NCBI GenBank assembly: GCA_963691655.1
Contig: OY829329.1
Location: 21,999,883 to 22,063,882 of the forward strand
Reading direction: 5' to 3'
From: Toxonevra muliebris
Lineage: Eukaryota > Arthropoda > Insecta > Diptera > Pallopteridae
Length of the DNA: 64,000 bases
Shown: in pieces, positions 22,890 through 34,400 of the stretch
Layout of the letters: each line of letters starts with the position of its first letter
Position numbering within the stretch: position 1 is the first letter of the stretch
Notes under the pieces: generated by a model
The model's input: only the letters and a program-made list of their open reading frames with translations
What the model was told of the DNA's origin: nothing
Database searches by the model: none
Translations under genes and position numbers: made by a program

Positions 22890-24260
22890 TCCGAGGTCAC
22901 TGGAGGCATATCACAGTCCAACACTATGTAAAACAATGTATGATGATGTACTGAAATCCGATTTCTATCCTTGTCGGAAACTCCGATGACATTGCTATGG
23001 TAGAAGTCGTCAACTATTTAGACTTACTACAGGTTAAAAACCAAGATGCAATTGCGTCAGTAAAAAGATGGCTGAATAGTTCTAAACTGGAATTAATGGC
23101 CTAAAAAACCGAGGTTGTACTGTTGGGTAAAAGCAAAGTACATAATCATTTCATTACGTCGCAGCTATGTATATCCGAAATACCTAGGAGAACTCATCGA
23201 CTTTAAGTTGATATTTAAATAGCTTTTAAAAACCACCAGTGATAAAGCAGCCAGGGTATATGTGAAAACCAGAAGGAAGCGTCAGCTGCTTTCAACGGTG
23301 GCTCGTTCAGTGGTTCTGTATGCCACGCACATTTGGACGGTCGCGAAGAAGGCATTCACGGACAACATTCGCACGACTTATAGGCTCAGTGTATTGAGCG
23401 CTTACCATACGGTGCCAGACGATGCCATTTCCGTCAGTGCTAGAAAGGCGCCCATCGATCTACTGGCGACCGAGGTGAAGACTCTTTACAGCAAAACTGC
23501 AGATTGACCTACGAGCACAATGAAGGAAGAAGTGAGTCAGCGTACAATAATGGAATGGCTGTGAAGGTGGGAGCAGTCCGGAAAGGTTCACTGCACCTTT
23601 AACTTAATTCCAAATATTGCATTATGGATGGATCGAAAACACAGATAACCCACCTCTTTAGCAAGCATGGAGAACTTAAGGCTTATCTCCACAGATTTAA
23701 GCTAGAAGCGGACCCGTGCTGCCCAAGCGAGACTGTGGTATCAACACATATCTCTTTTCATTGTCTACGATTCAACAGGGACAGAGAGGAGCTATAGAAA
23801 GTATTTGGCGAACCCCCGACTGTAGTCAACCTGACATCACAGATATGCGACTCCGTAGAGAAATGGAATGCTGCATACAATCCAGCGAATATGAAATATG
23901 ATGATTACTCTACCGAATGCGGATTAAGCGCGTAAATCTCAACGCTGGATGCAAAACATTACGAATGGAGAAAACGACGGAAATTAACGAGGAAGAGTCA
24001 ACAACTGGTGACACAGCGGATTTAGTCCCAACAACTGAGGATGACGACGCATAGCGTTAATATTTTAAACAAACTGAAAGACTTAACGACGAACCCAGCC
24101 CCGCGATGTCATACCAAATGGTAATCCCGCGGGGGGAATGGTAGATGAGGAAGTAATTGGTTTTTGTCAATAGGAATCCGACATAACCGGAGTTTTGCGA
24201 TACCCATGAAGGTTTCCACCTTTCAGCGTACCATTCGCAAGCAACAGCAGCACTCTCAAG
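22890..24260 (+). pseudogene. R1-like LINE remnant, copy A (RT palm to 3' end)
   Basis: Reads as the 3' half of a LINE ORF2: VTGGISQS (motif B), NSDDIAMV in place of YADD near 22980-23000, a stop then KTEVVLLG, RRKRQLLSTVARSVVLYATHIW (23260-23330), YRLSVLSAYHTVPDDAISV (about 23380-23440), and after frame changes the C-terminal ITHLFSKHGELKAYLHRFKL block near 23640-23705. A 3' UTR with ATACCAAATGGTAATCCC, GATGAGGAAGTA, GAATCCGACATAACCGGAG and CACCTTTCAGCGTAC follows at 24105-24230. The 3' UTR is shared with the copies near 25.0 and 50.2 kb, so all belong to one family. It is inactive. Confidence 0.85.
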
Positions 24261-24289
24261 AATAATACTGAATGCCAGAGGACCAAAAC

Positions 24290-25110
24290 AACGTCGAAGA
24301 CAGCTATTGGCAGGTGTAGTCAAATCAATAATTCTCTATGGAGCACAAGTATGGATTGATGCATTTAAAGTGAAGACATATGTTCGAGGAATAAAGTCGA
24401 TATACCGAATATGTGCGCTTAGGGTGTGCTGCGTGTTTCGCACTGTCTCAGAAGAAGCTGCACTAGTTATAGCTAGATTTAATAGCAAGAGAGCCTGAAA
24501 TAAGAAACGCAGTAGCTTCGGAGTCTACAACAACTTGTAATCAACGCGCAAACACAAAATTAATTACATTCGCTGATTGGCAGAGTCGCTGGAATCACGG
24601 AGAGAAGGGGAGATGGACATATAGACTTATTCCATATCTGACAAACTAGCTGAACAGAACACATGGCGAGGTGAACTTTTACCTGACACAGATGCTCAGC
24701 GGACACGGTTGTTTCAAGGGATATCTGCATAGATTCGGCCATGAAAATGCTGAAAATGTGTTTTTTGAATGCAGTCGTTTCACGAATTTGAGAATCGCGC
24801 TGAACAGTGCTGTTGGAGACACAATTACACCAGATAATCTAGTAAGTTATATGGTCAAGTCCCAGGAAACATGGAATGCTGTATACAAAATGGCCACATT
24901 GGTCATGGTGGAACTTAGAAGAAACGAGCAGATGAGACACACAGATGAAGGAAGTACAGCTTAAAGCCGTTTCCTCCCGCGAAGTATTACTTAACGGTAG
25001 TCCCATGGGGTGGAGTAAACGAGATGAAGGTGGTTTTAGTTGGTAATAATCCGACATAACCGGAATCCGACATGTACCTTCCAACGCACAAAAAAAAAAA
25101 AACCTTTCAG
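24290..25110 (+). pseudogene. R1-like LINE remnant, copy B (C-terminal ORF2 and 3' end)
   Basis: Starts in the thumb region with RRQLLAGVVKSIILYGAQVW (about 24295-24355), then IYRICALRVCCVFRTVSEEA (24397-24460). After frame breaks come RWTYRLIP and the intact tail NFYLTQMLSGHGCFKGYLHR with FECSRFTNLR and WNAVYKMATLVMVELRR, stopping at 24964. This is the C-terminal domain that follows the reverse transcriptase in R1-type ORF2. The short 3' UTR repeats the GTAGTCCCATGGGG, GATGAAGG, AATCCGACATAACCGGAATC pattern and ends in an A-run at about 25089-25102, probably the retrotransposition tail. The 5' part is missing. Confidence 0.88.
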
Positions 25111-25159
25111 CGTACAAAAAAAAGGACTCATAATCTGTAAGTTAACAGCAGATCGTGCT

Positions 25160-25830
25160 TTTCTGAAGCCAAATATCAGATGAAAATATGTTGATCTGGC
25201 AACTTTCCACGCTTGCTTAGATTGTCTGCCTTCGCGAACTCCTCCGGCCTCGTTTTGATTGCAGTCTTGAGTGCTAGGCTGGGAATGTCGTCTACTCCTG
25301 GCGCCTTGTTGTCATCAATACTTCGTAAAGTTGCAAGTATCTTGCTGAAGAAGATGTTTAGTGCTTGCACGCTCGTGTGCTGTCGTTTGTGAAGTGAAGT
25401 TCCTCTTGGCGGAAGAAGAGATTGGTAAACATAATAGGGTAGGTGGAATGTGGAGCCCTCGGGTCTTTGCCTTCCTCAATTACATTACCGTTTAATGAGC
25501 AATACGCCAAGCATCCAGGACTACTCTGACGCATAACTCCTTGAAGCAAGCGTCAAGTACGCTCTGCTCTGGCGGACTTATTAAGTGCTTCTCTGCAAAG
25601 TAAGGATTCAAACTGGAGAGCATTCCATGTGTGCCTTCTGCGCTTTTTTGATGGATTTTCCACCATCCCCGTTTCGCAAGCTGTGCTCCTTCTAACGCGC
25701 CAATCTGGAATATTTCCTTTTAGTTGATGCTTAGCATAAGTGTAGTTAAAATTGTTTATGTAAGACGATAAGAAATTAGCGGCAATTAAACCTTGACTTA
25801 GTTTTCCACTAGACACCCTAAGAATCTGAA
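25160..25830 (-). pseudogene. R1-like LINE remnant, copy C (pre-RT linker and RT start)
   Basis: On the minus strand, the downstream part reads LRSIDDNKAPGVDDIPSLAL and then KTAIKTRPEEFA (about 25230-25345), the conserved entry to the reverse transcriptase of R1/Jockey-type LINEs. Upstream frames (25358-25549 and 25553-25816) correspond in position to the endonuclease-RT linker and contain ILQGVMRQSS-like and RRRHTWNALQFESLLCREAL-like segments, which I cannot align securely. It covers the half of ORF2 missing from copies A and B and lies on the opposite strand, tail-to-tail with copy B. Confidence 0.75.
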
Positions 25831-26640
25831 GCCGAATTGGAACCTATACCTGCTACTACCATTACAAATAATAATTTTTATATAATTTGTTTAAATGTGC
25901 AGTCATTTTGTCATTGACGACGATGACTATGATGAGGAATATGATGACTTTGACTGATGCCCACACACAAACGAACAGACGTATCCACGCGCATTTGACA
26001 GACAGACAGTGAGACAAAACTCCATTCTTCTCTCTCCTCATCCCGATTTGCATATTATCCGTTCAATGAACATTATGAAGCATAATAAATGATATTGTTA
26101 ATGACCTCAACGAAACAGTGAGAGACGGCGACGTCTATTGTACACACACACATACACGCATATTCTTCCACATTTATACATATGTACTTATATATAAATT
26201 ACAGTTATACCATTATTTAATATGTTATTTTATTGTTATATTCGAGACAATTATGTAAATTGGATATTACTATGTAATTACATACTGTGAATTTAACAAC
26301 AGCAGCAGCAACAACCACAACAACAGCAGCACAGTGGTCCAACACAGATAGTTGAGTAAGTATGTGTGTGTGAGTGTAGCATAGCATTACTAATTCTAGC
26401 ATTTGAATTACCATTGCAATTCAATGTGTAATATGAAAGATAACAAATAATACTTAATAATGTTTTTTTAAACACATATTTTGCAGTTAGTGATACTCAA
26501 TATTTAGTGAGTGAATATACATAAGCCATTTATGGAATTACTCTGCATACTCATACATACTCAACTTTATATGATATTTAAGCTTTTATCATTCATATTT
26601 AAGAATTTGAAACTAAATAAGGTAACTGAGACTTCATTAA
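25831..26640. other. AT-rich non-coding stretch
   Basis: No gene is seen. It contains GACGACGATGACTATGATGA near 25918, a CA run near 26143-26155, and a CAG/CAA tract at about 26297-26335 whose complement gives spurious Val/Ala or Cys-rich minus-strand frames. Confidence 0.6.
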
Positions 26641-26669
26641 TTCCTTGAACCCTGCTCACACGTTACCAG

Positions 26670-27322
26670 GTTATTCGGAAAGAGATTAAGATGTGGTCAG
26701 CCCACCCAAATCACTAAATCCTGTTCATAGAGGATTCTATAATTTTTAGGTCTCCTTTGGTCAATCTCTTTACATACAATGGCAATTATGATCTGGCTAT
26801 GTCTTCCCAATAACTGCTAACTGCCAATATACAGTCTTCACAAGAAAGTTTTATTGTTAATGGTTCTAGAGATTTATCCAAAAAAACATGCGAGCTGTAG
26901 GGAGAAGGCCACGCCCACTACTACACGCCTACACATATCTTTTGCAAAGAAAACCATTGACAAACACTATTTTTGAACCAAATCTTAGAGCCGTACTATA
27001 AATGATTACTGAGATATTCCATAATTAAAATTCAGATAATATTAGAGGTGACATGCCCCCTTTTCCAATCTCACCCATTTTTCCAGTGGTATGACATTGT
27101 TAGCCTACATTTTTGCACCTAACCTCAGTATTGTAAGTGGTTGCTGAAGTATACCCAAGAAATCATTTGAATTATATACAAGGTGCCACGCCCATTTGCC
27201 CAAAACATTCCACATTCTGCCCAATAACTACTACCTATGTACAACTTTTGCACACAAACTGTCATTATCTTCTGAACTATGGTTCACCTGTTTTTTACTT
27301 CAAGTATTTTGTTTGTATGGGG
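26670..27322. repeat. GCCACGCCC-type dispersed repeat, ~140-bp tandem units (left part)
   Basis: Contains successive units centred on GGCCACGCCCACTAC (about 26907), GACATGCCCCCTTTTCC (about 27049) and GGTGCCACGCCCATTTG (about 27183), spaced roughly 135-142 bases. Each is accompanied by CCCAATAACTACTACC-like, ACACAAACTGTCA-like and ACTATAAATGATT-like blocks. The repeat is interrupted at 27322/27323 by an inserted element and resumes at 28175. Confidence 0.8.
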
Positions 27323-28174
27323 TAGAGTTCGACCGAACGTTCGGCTTCGGCCATAAATTTGGTGTTCGGCATCGGTTCGGCTTCGGCCAAAATTTGGCCG
27401 AACAATAGCCGAGCACAAACATATTGGCACTAAAGTCAGAAATTATGGTTAAAAATTATTGCAACCCAAAATCGTATCGCTCCTCCATCTAGTGTTGCTA
27501 ATTAGCAACTCTTTGGCGCTGCAGGCCAGCTTTATAAACATAGGGTTTAACAATTGCTTGGTACAAATGCCGAAAAATTGTTATTTTTACACTATAATAT
27601 ACAGTTATTTAACTTTGATTAATAATAATATTTTTTTTTAGTGTTTGTATTTTGTGTTCAATGAAATATAAAAATAAGTGGTTTTTTCTAAGTCAACGCT
27701 CTGAATTTTAAACGTGATACTATTATAAAAATAAAAAAATAAAAATAAAAATGGAATCAAATCCATAATTCTGGGTTATGATTTCAAATATTAGTAGCTT
27801 ATATAGGATATTGAAAGATTAAGAACTACCACTAAGATCACTGATGAGGAATTGTGGCGGATTCCGAAACTGCCGTCTGATTTGCCCGTCTCTATATACA
27901 TTGTTGTTGTGATGACTACATTTGTTCATTAACCTGTTTATATATAACTTCAAATAAAAAAATATAATTTAAATAATATACAAAACATTTGTATTTCAAA
28001 TTAGGCCAAATTTATCATTTAAAAAGTAAAAATTATTGATTTATTTTTATACTTTTTATAATTCAGTTTCGCTTCAAATGTTCGGTTCGGCCTTCAGCTT
28101 CGGCAGAACATTAAAATTTTGGCCGAAGTTCGGTTCGGCTTCGGCCAAAAAAATTGATGTTCGGTCGAACTCTA
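27323..28174. mobile_element. hAT-like non-autonomous element with 8-bp target duplication
   Basis: The termini TAGAGTTCGACCGAAC (27323-27338) and its perfect inverted copy (28159-28174) bound 852 bp. Flanking octamers are GTATGGGG (27315-27322) and GTATGAGG (28175-28182), 7 of 8 identical. Subterminal TTCGGCTTCGGCC words occur in both orientations. The insertion splits a TTTGTATGGG.GTGCCAC motif that is continuous in the neighbouring repeat copy at about 28315. Eight-base duplications with a TAGAG start fit the hAT superfamily. There is no open frame resembling a transposase. It is related by its ends to the element at 18455-21085. Confidence 0.85.
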
Positions 28175-28440
28175 GTATGAGGGTGCCACACCCACTTTTC
28201 TAAAAATACCAAATTCGGCCCAATAACTACTACCAATATATTTTCATCTCACATAAACTTTCACTGTCTTCTTTATAATGAATCCTCAGATATGTCATTT
28301 CAAGTATATGGTTTGTATGGGAGATGCCACGCCCACTTGTTTAATTGAAATAAAATATAGTTTTTGCTCAAACGGGAAGTGTTCAGGTCAGTAGTTCGAG
28401 AGATTACTTCATTAATACATCCCAACTTTACTAAATTATC
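28175..28440. repeat. GCCACGCCC-type dispersed repeat (right part)
   Basis: Continuation of the interrupted repeat with GGTGCCACACCCACTTTTC (about 28182) and GATGCCACGCCCACTTG (about 28323), 140-145 bases apart. Its end resembles the 3' portion of the element at 9383-10465 (AAGTCGTTCAGAAGTTAC there, GTCAGTAGTTCGAGAGATTA here). Confidence 0.75.
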
Positions 28441-28657
28441 AATAGTAATAGATCAGTAATGGACACAAACATATTGTGCTTGTATATGAAGCAGAGAAAA
28501 ACGAAGAGAAAACGAAAAAATTGCGCAGAGAGATCATACTTCAACAAGTGCTAAACAGCAACTGATTTGATTTGCTTCGCCGAAATGAGAGCAAAGCAGC
28601 AGTCGAACGCCCACGATCGAAAGCCACACGAGAAGCTTATAGTATAAGTGTGCCGAC

Positions 28658-29689
28658 CAGCGATGCTAACTTGCGAGGAATTCCCCGATTTGCGGGGAAT
28701 TTTAATGGGTGCGGGGAATCGGGGAATGAGCTGTTTTTTGCGGGGAATTTGAAGTCGTTCAGCTTTTAGTCATGAAAGTCTGTAGAATATTTTTTGTCAA
28801 TTTTATGTTACGCAATATTTCATATTTTGGGTCTTAAAATCCTCGTCCTTTCTTAAGTGGGCCCTGCGATTTATTGGTTTGGAGAAATCGATTGTTAAAA
28901 AAGAGTGCTATTTGAAAGTTTTATATTTCGAAAGTATTTTGTGAAAATTACCGAGACGCGGAGTGCTTTCGTAGATATGGACGATTATAGCGCCGAGTGT
29001 CAGTCAGGCCAAAAAGGTCGCGCGGCGCTTCGACTTCTCTTTCGACCGTTCAGAAGTCCACCACCTCCTGATTAATAACTCTTAATCCTTGCTGACTAAT
29101 CTGTTGACTTACAAATTACGATCAGCCATCACAAAAAAGATGTAATATATTTTATGTGTTAAAAACCGATAATCAAAACTTTGAAAACATGGTTTTTGCC
29201 ATTTTTTATTCGAGTCAAAAGAGAGCCTATGCCTTCTCCTGTGAGAACTTTGATTTCCAAAAATGGGGTGAGGATTGTTTATCTATCAAAATGAACGTCT
29301 AATAACTCAAAACACCCCATCTCTCTCAAATTTGGTGTGGCAACTACCACCCAATAGGATTAAACTTTATGCAAGCTTGAGTCGGATCGATTTTGAGAGT
29401 GGGTTCCCTTGAAGTGAAATCTCCCATATGCCAAAAGAATTCCAGAGTCAGAAAGTACATTCCCATTAATCTACCAATTACCATTGGTTAAGTTTTGGAC
29501 CGAGAAAGTTCAGGGTCGCCTTAATAAAACACTAATTGATTGTCAATTTCAGGTAATTTTTCGTTTTTGCAAACTGCTTATATGGTGCTGTTACAATATG
29601 AAAGTATATCGATGCGGGGAATTCGATCGAAAATCGGGAAATTTCTCGAGGGCTATCGGGGAGAAAGAAAAAATGAGTTGGTATCCCTG
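28658..29689. mobile_element. Second hAT-like element (CAGCGATGCTAAC ends)
   Basis: The left end CAGCGATGCTAAC and the reverse complement of the right end CAGGGATACCAAC agree in 10 of 13 bases. Both fit the CAG.GATGCCAAC type of terminus common in hAT elements. Flanking octamers GTGCCGAC (28650-28657) and GTACCGAC (29690-29697) match in 7 of 8. GCGGGGAAT and TCGGGGAA words cluster just inside both ends. The 1,032-bp interior has no frame recognisable as a transposase, so it is a non-autonomous or decayed copy. Confidence 0.78.
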
Positions 29690-29697
29690 GTACCGAC

Positions 29698-30045
29698 GTC
29701 ACGCAAACAGCATTTTGTTGCCTATACACGCATATTATGGGAATTGCAAATGAGTCCATCGCTGGTATAGATAGATAACTCAAAATAGTGTGATGACATG
29801 GTAATCATTGTGGGATTTTCTTAATTGCAGTAAAGACAAAATTGTTGTTGTTTCCTCATTTTAAATGAAAATTCGTCATACGAGTCATAGCTGTTAAATT
29901 CTCTCGATGTACAGAGAAGATTTAATAACTCAAATGGTTGGTGGGTTACAGTGGCTGATCTATAGGAGCTTACAGTGGTTCACAATTAGCGTTATTGCGC
30001 CGCTTTCTCACCGAACTTAAGTAATGAAGTTCCTTACTAAATCCA
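29698..30045. other. Non-coding, no feature identified
   Basis: AT-rich sequence between the hAT-like element and the LINE tail, with no recognisable feature. Confidence 0.5.
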
Positions 30046-30049
30046 CCCC

Positions 30050-30835
30050 ATGTAGTTTAGGTATCCTAGCAGATACTTTGGGTTATCAGCCAAACAATTG
30101 GACTGGTTGTCAAGGAAATATCTTCCTAGAAAATTATGTCTTGCTCTTGCTAAAGAACAGTGGTTATTCACAAAGCAAATGGGTGAGTGTTTCTTTTTCC
30201 TCCAGGTTTCCACAATTTCTGCAATGAATGTTAAAGGCAATAGGCATCTTCTCTGCGTGGGCACCTATATACCAGTGTAGATTGCCGCAAGCTAAGGAGT
30301 CTCGGTACGTTCCCTTTTAATGAGCTCCCGAGACCTGCCCTCATTGTGTAATGGCAGTGTCGTGCCCGAGATAATACAGGGTATTAAAGACTATTACCTT
30401 CAATTAGCCTGTTGACAGTAGTGCGAGTACATACTGCTCTTGTCGATTCCCGAGGGGACTGGAACAAGTTTCGCCAATTCATCATACTTATTTAATTCGC
30501 CGAATGCCGCCCTTCACTCTTTCATTAACTTTGATTCGTTAGTGGTGGACTGAAGAGCTTTTATTGCTTTCTGACTATCCATAAAGATAGCAAAATTACA
30601 CCTTCATGTGATAAATTACTGTATTAGTCGATAAACCTTCTTAATCGCCAGAATTTTAGCCTGCAAAACCATGGGATTGTTAGGTAAACGTAATGACTGA
30701 TTTATTGCCGTATATGGTGAGTGCACCCTTAAAGTTTGATCCATCCATAAAAATGGGTATGCCATATTCTGCCTGACAGCTCAGTCTTTTCTATTCGGCT
30801 TTTTCATATTAACCCCTTGTTGACCAAGACCCGAA
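30050..30835 (-). pseudogene. RNase H-bearing LINE 3' remnant (I-like)
   Basis: On the minus strand, from about 30765 downward, a broken frame reads GIPIFMDGSN (an RNase H DGS motif, with Met replacing the usual Thr) and then ALTIYGNKSV. Weak traces follow, with YGSESNK-like and VNERVKGGI-like segments. Near 30290-30080 it reads LHWYIGAHAEKMPI, FNIHCRNCGNLEEKETLTHL and LLCE, the cysteine-containing tail that follows RNase H in I-type LINE ORF2 proteins. Multiple stops and frame changes make it a pseudogene. The reverse transcriptase part is missing. It is a different family from the 13.6-15.5 kb LINE, judging by the tail sequence. Confidence 0.75.
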
Positions 30836-30839
30836 AGCG

Positions 30840-32920
30840 ATGAAAAAATTACTTTTTTTCGATGATATCGTAGTTATTATGACTTCTTATAGCAAAATAA
30901 AGCAAAAGTTGAAAAATTTTCAAGGATCTTCAAGGGTATTAGTTATAACAGGTACCCTTAAGTACCTTTGGGCCAGGAAGAAGCGAAAACTAAGAAATTA
31001 TAAAAATTATTTAAAAATTATAGTGTACTGTAACGTAACTACTGCCAAAAATTCATATTTTTTTTTTTAAAGATTTTATGAGTTAATAAACGTTATGGTA
31101 CTTTTAAGTGCCATCGGTCGACAAAGGTTTAAAATGAAAAACTTAATAAATGCAAAGAAATAAAATTTAAATTGTCTTTTATATTATTAACTAGAAAATA
31201 GTAAAACCTTAAGCATAAACTTAAAGAGAGAGAGAGAGAGAGGAGAGAGTAAGCGTAAATATGTAATAGTAAAAGTATAGCAACAACAACAACAACAACC
31301 AGAACAGAACTGAACTGTAGTTGAAGAGCACTGATGCTGCTGTCAGTTTCATTTGTGTATTGTCTGCACAGCTTGTCAGTCATTCAATAGTTTTGAAATT
31401 GCCAATGTCACTTACAGATCACACGCTGTTATAATATAAAAAGAGAAAGAGAGAGAGAAAGAGATAGTGGGTAGTAGTGGTAGTATAGAAAATGCAGCTT
31501 GGGAAATAGCATTAAGAAGAAAGTAGTAGGTAGTAGTAAAAATAAAATAATAACTACACAAAAAGGACAAGTAAAGACGAAGAAATCAAGGAAAGCTGCT
31601 CGCTCTCTCCCCTTCTCTCTCTTTCTCTCTCTCTCTTTCCGCCCTTTTTCTCTTTCCCAATGCCTTTTACCATCTTCTTATAAGCATAAACTTGGTAGGC
31701 GTTTGAAAAAGAGTTTTAAAAGACAATAGTATATAAGAAGGATATAATTTCTCATGCTCATATTCTTACTTACACATACACATATACTTATTTAAAACAA
31801 TCAATGTGTGTGTGTGTGTAAAATGAACTTAGTTGCATTCCGTAGTATTGTAGTAGCAGAGATAGTACTAAAATACGAGAATCATTCGTAAATCTATCCT
31901 TCAGTTGCAATAGTTTTCAAGAAAATTTTCTAGAATGATGTCACGTAGACATGCAAGTGACAGACAGCTGGAAAGACAACGACACGACACAGTGACTGAC
32001 AGCTTTACGTAGTAGTAGTAGCAGTAGCTGGTTTTGAGTAGGCGTGCAATAGAAGAGGTGAAAAAGAGAGCGCAGTAGTAGTGGTTCGAGAGAAAGAGAG
32101 AGAGGCAGAGAGGAAGAGAGTGTAGGTAGGGAGAATCGTAGAGTTTTCTTATTCTTCAATTCATTCTTCTCAGCTTTTGTCCTTACTGATACTACTACTA
32201 CTACTACTGCTGCTCCTGCTGCTTGCTTGCTACTGTTTTTCGAATTCTGTTTTTGATTCTTGTGGAGCAGTCAGTGAGACTGTGATGTTACTGCAACAAC
32301 TGCTGCTGCTATTACTGTTAGTTATGTATATGAGTGGGTTAAGATTTTGAGTTTGTGTTTATGTGTGTGTGTGTGTTGGATCTAAGCTTCAAATGTAAAT
32401 TTTCTTCATGTCATGTCATGTGATTGTAATATAATGTCGCTTTGCTTTCGTCTTTCTCATCTTCTTCTCTGTTCATAGTTTTGCTTGTCATTCACATCAC
32501 CATCATCTGCATCTTGGTGGCGTTTCAAAAAAAAAATAATTTGTAACTTGTATTTATATTTCTGTGGATAATTCTATAGTACTTTCTTTTAAATATTATA
32601 TTTCTGTATATCTTATTCTTCTTTTTTTTATGGCACAACAGCACATGGAGAACCTAGACCGAATTTTTCGCATGCATTCATTTTGAGTGAGTTATATTTG
32701 TACACAAAATGGACCCAAAAAATTTCGAAAATTCTAGGAATATTTTATTTTTTTTTTATTACTACTTATATGTGTTTTGGATAGATTTTCTTATGATTAA
32801 TGCAGATTTTCTTCTTCATTTCACTTACTCGATTTGAAATTCGTCAGTTCATTACAATTTGTGGAATAGTTTTGAAACTCTCTTGCTGTCATTTTGGTTC
32901 TCTCTTCAATACGTTCGTGA
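30840..32920. other. Non-coding stretch rich in GAGA/CT and CTA/CTG microsatellites
   Basis: No gene is supported. It contains (AG)n near 31226-31250, (CAA)n near 31281-31300, (AG)n near 31443-31465, CT-rich tract near 31603-31640, (TG)n near 31806-31820, TACTACTACTACTACTGCTG near 32190-32215, and (TG)n near 32363-32375. Frames here, such as 31941-32159 on the minus strand, are Ser/Leu-rich repeat translations. The high density of such motifs is typical of regulatory or 5' UTR-adjacent fly DNA, but that is only a compositional hint. Confidence 0.55.
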
Positions 32921-32922
32921 TT

Positions 32923-33590
32923 ACACTGTTCAGCAAAATGGGTGGGAAAAAAATTTCTGAGTTCTTAATTTAGTTTCGGAGTTATTTTCGATGCTGATCC
33001 CGAATCTGTGAAAATTTTTTTCGGGTCAGGTCGGTCTTTTCTGATATCGATGATTTTATGATTTTTGAAAAAATTTTTCCTAGATTTTTTGTGTTTTCCA
33101 CACGTTTTATAAGTTTTTACAACATTTTCAACAAAAAATATTTTTGAAATAAAAATTTTTTTTCGACTTAAACTTTTCGATTTTTTTTTTAAGGCCACAT
33201 AGAAAATTTTTTTTTATTTTTGTTGTTTACTACACGTTTCATTAGTTTTTATAACGTTTTCAACAAAAAAAAAAAAAATTTTTAAATTTTCGACAAAAAA
33301 AATTTATAAAGGGGCACATGGAAGAAAAATTTTTTCTTCGATTTTTTATGTTTTCTACACGTTTTATGAGTTTTTACAACTTTTTAACAAAAAAAAAAAA
33401 ATTTCAAAACAAATTTTCCTTATGAATTTTTTGAAAAAAAAATTTTGTTTGAAAATTTTTATTCATAAAACGTGTAGAAACATAAAAAAAATCGAAAAAA
33501 AATTTTCCCTCAAAAGCCCCCAATCCCCCCTCCTCCCCCCCTTATGAATTTTCTGAAAAATTTAGGTCAAAATTGTGGATCGGACGACCT
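32923..33590 (+). repeat. CTACACG repeat block, copy 1
   Basis: Starts ACACTGTTCAGCAAAATGGG and contains TTTCGGGTCAGGTCGG and TGATATCGATGATTTTATGA, shared in the same order with 62.8-63.0 kb. A ~40-base motif built on CTACACGTTTTATGAG plus TTTTTACAACG then recurs near 33105, 33230 and 33350, and once inverted near 33463-33480. A- and T-runs separate the units. It ends with a C-rich tract near 33518-33541. Unclassified, probably a non-autonomous transposon. Confidence 0.82.
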
Positions 33591-33599
33591 ACACAGAGT

Positions 33600-34400
33600 T
33601 AAACGTACCAAGGACATTTTTCATAAAATCTAAATCTAAAAGTCAGAAAAGTAGCTCAAAAATGCAATTGCTCTGTATCATTTCTCCACAAAGTGATAAA
33701 GGAAGCTAGCCTTAAATCGTACAAAGTTCCGAAAGTCCCAGAACGAAATGTTACAAAAAATATTGACGAAAGAAATTGAACAAAAAATTGCTAGCAAACT
33801 TTTTAACAAATTTCAGTATTGCATCATGGATGACGAAATATATATATAGGCTGACTTTTCACAGCTTCTAGGCAACGACTTTAACGTAGCGGATCAGCGG
33901 GGAAATGTGCCAGAAAAGTACAGAACCCGAAAAAGAATCCAAGTTCCCTAAGAAATTTCTCGTGTGGCAGCTGCGGAAAAGAAGCCAGCCCTATGTAACT
34001 TCTGAGTCAATCAACACGGATATTTATATTTCTGAATGCTTGCAAAAGAGGTTAAAACCATTTGTAATTCAGCATAAAGTATCCAACTTCTTTTGGCCTG
34101 ATCTGTCATTATGCCACTATGGAAAAAAAGTGGGGGAGTAGTACACCAGCGATAATATCAATATTGTAATTAGAGAGGCTTATCCTCTAAACTGTCCCTG
34201 CCCAGAGCTGAGGCCAGTGGAACGTTATTGAGCTCGAATTAAGTGGAAATTGAAGGAAACGTAAGATGCATCGAAGGACATAAGAGAATTTAAGATTAAG
34301 TGCATTGCAGCCAAAAACATTAATGAAAGCACCATAGAGATCTTGATGGAAGGAATTCCTGAAAAAGTTCTAAATTTTCTTAAAAACAAAGAATTATAAT
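33600..34400 (+). pseudogene. Tc1-like (IS630 superfamily) transposase remnant
   Basis: Plus-strand remnant of a DDE/D transposase. A broken first catalytic segment reads CIMDDE near 33824-33841. It is followed after frame changes by an open segment (33905-34141) with FPKKFLVWQ, RSQPYVTSESINTDIYISEC, LQKRLKPFV and FFWPDLSLCHYGKK. The WPDL..CHYG block carries the second catalytic Asp. A frame change leads to CPELRPVERYWA (about 34197-34232), the third catalytic region, and a tail with ESTIEILMEGIPEKV ending at a stop near 34399. The order and spacing match the Tc1-like family that uses a WPDLASCHYG motif. The N-terminal helix-turn-helix region is barely traceable. Inactive. Confidence 0.87.
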
